Shown here piece after piece: positions 63,418-64,000 of a stretch of DNA of 64,000 nt. The translations under genes and the position numbers were made by a program. How positions within the stretch are numbered: position 1 is the stretch's first letter; each line of letters starts with the position of its first letter. Below the pieces are notes generated by a model. It was not told the origin of the DNA. It did no database searches and saw only the letters and a list, made by a program, of their open reading frames with translations. The DNA is from Serpula lacrymans var. lacrymans S7.9 (lineage: Eukaryota; Basidiomycota; Agaricomycetes; Boletales; Serpulaceae): NCBI RefSeq assembly GCF_000218685.1, contig NW_006763304.1:1031368-1095367 (forward strand), in the 5' to 3' direction.

Positions 63418-64000
63418 CGAGAAAAATTATGGTGGAGGGTAGTGATGGTAGTTGTATAAAGTAGAATGTTGTGAAGCAAATTGAAGTTGTTGGTGATGTG
63501 TTGAGGGGCACTGCCGGACGTCCCGGAGTACCAAGCCCGGCTGTGCCGCTGGTCCACTTTAGGTCCACGCCACTTGCCGCCACAGCTTCGTCCACCTCCA
63601 TCAGGAAATCGGCGAAGTTTTGACAAACATTTCTAATCGCTTACTGTGCATTAAAATGAACAACATGTCAAACTAATCTATCATTATGATAACATGTTTG
63701 ATAAGTCTATACAATTGATGGCTGGCTTGATGAAATTTCGCAAGTCTAGCATTATTATTGTTGTAAGTACCACTCAGGATATGACATTTATAGCTTTGGT
63801 ATCTTTCCGTTTTGCACAGGTCATCTTTTATTGTATGGTGATTTTTCACAGCCTGTTGTCATCTGAAAATATAAATATGATATATCTTACTCTTGTTTAC
63901 CTTTATAATCTATGAGGGACTTTACACATTGGAAAATTCATGCCATATTCACATATTTAGTCTGTGAGGAATACCGTGCGATGTAAGGTAGTGATCAGCC
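63418..64000. other. AT-rich right end of the window
   Basis: These 583 bases hold the upstream region of the Ser/Pro-rich gene, then AT-rich sequence with only short chance frames. No gene was recognised. Confidence 0.45.

Overview
The window is nuclear DNA of a filamentous basidiomycete, most likely a mushroom-forming agaricomycete. The signs are genes broken by many short introns (about 45-70 nt, GTRNGT...YAG), a STE3-type pheromone receptor, a cytochrome P450 and a GMC oxidoreductase side by side, a GH18 chitinase with a CBM5/12-like tail, and a large Ty3-type LTR retrotransposon. No organism name can be read from the sequence, and exon borders were set by eye from splice signals and protein family conservation.

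Layout. 1-7430 (+) is the 3' part of a giant BEACH-WD40 protein gene. It converges on an F-box/WD40 gene (7856-12695, -). Next comes a kinase-like gene that appears frameshifted (13327-15366, -), flanked by two diverged copies of one upstream block. From about 16 to 31 kb the window is a repeat island: a nearly intact 10.9-kb Ty3-type retrotransposon on the minus strand (16497-27428) with 1821-bp LTRs, a three-exon gene of unknown function (27745-28939, -), a solo LTR with a perfect 5-bp target duplication (29046-29544), and a 719-bp TA-flanked inverted-repeat element (30001-30719) just upstream of a P450.

31-64 kb is gene-dense again: P450 (31059-33253, +) tail-to-tail with a GMC oxidoreductase (33582-36212, -); a STE3-like receptor (38045-39334, +); a short-chain dehydrogenase (39973-41358, +); the RNase P/MRP subunit Rpp30/RPP1 (41570-43098, +); an AYR1-like dehydrogenase (43411-44453, -); a ferric reductase (47421-49875, +) with a textbook iron-GATA site upstream; two tandem Old Yellow Enzyme genes (50396-51700 and 53403-54687, -); transaldolase (56328-57717, +); a chitinase (58166-60477, -); and a Ser/Pro/Thr-rich protein of unknown function (62098-63417, -).

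The host genes do not form one pathway. The less ordinary material is the retrotransposon: a predicted 370-nt intron would fuse Gag to Pol in frame, a short ORF with one membrane span overlaps the end of Gag in another frame, each LTR carries an intact 245-codon ORF, and the LTRs are about 99.8% identical although no target-site duplication is visible. Other points are a Tyr-to-Phe change at the expected proton donor of one OYE copy, a possible homopolymer frameshift that cuts the tail of the pheromone receptor, and the iron-GATA site before the ferric reductase. No tRNA, rRNA or CRISPR was recognised.
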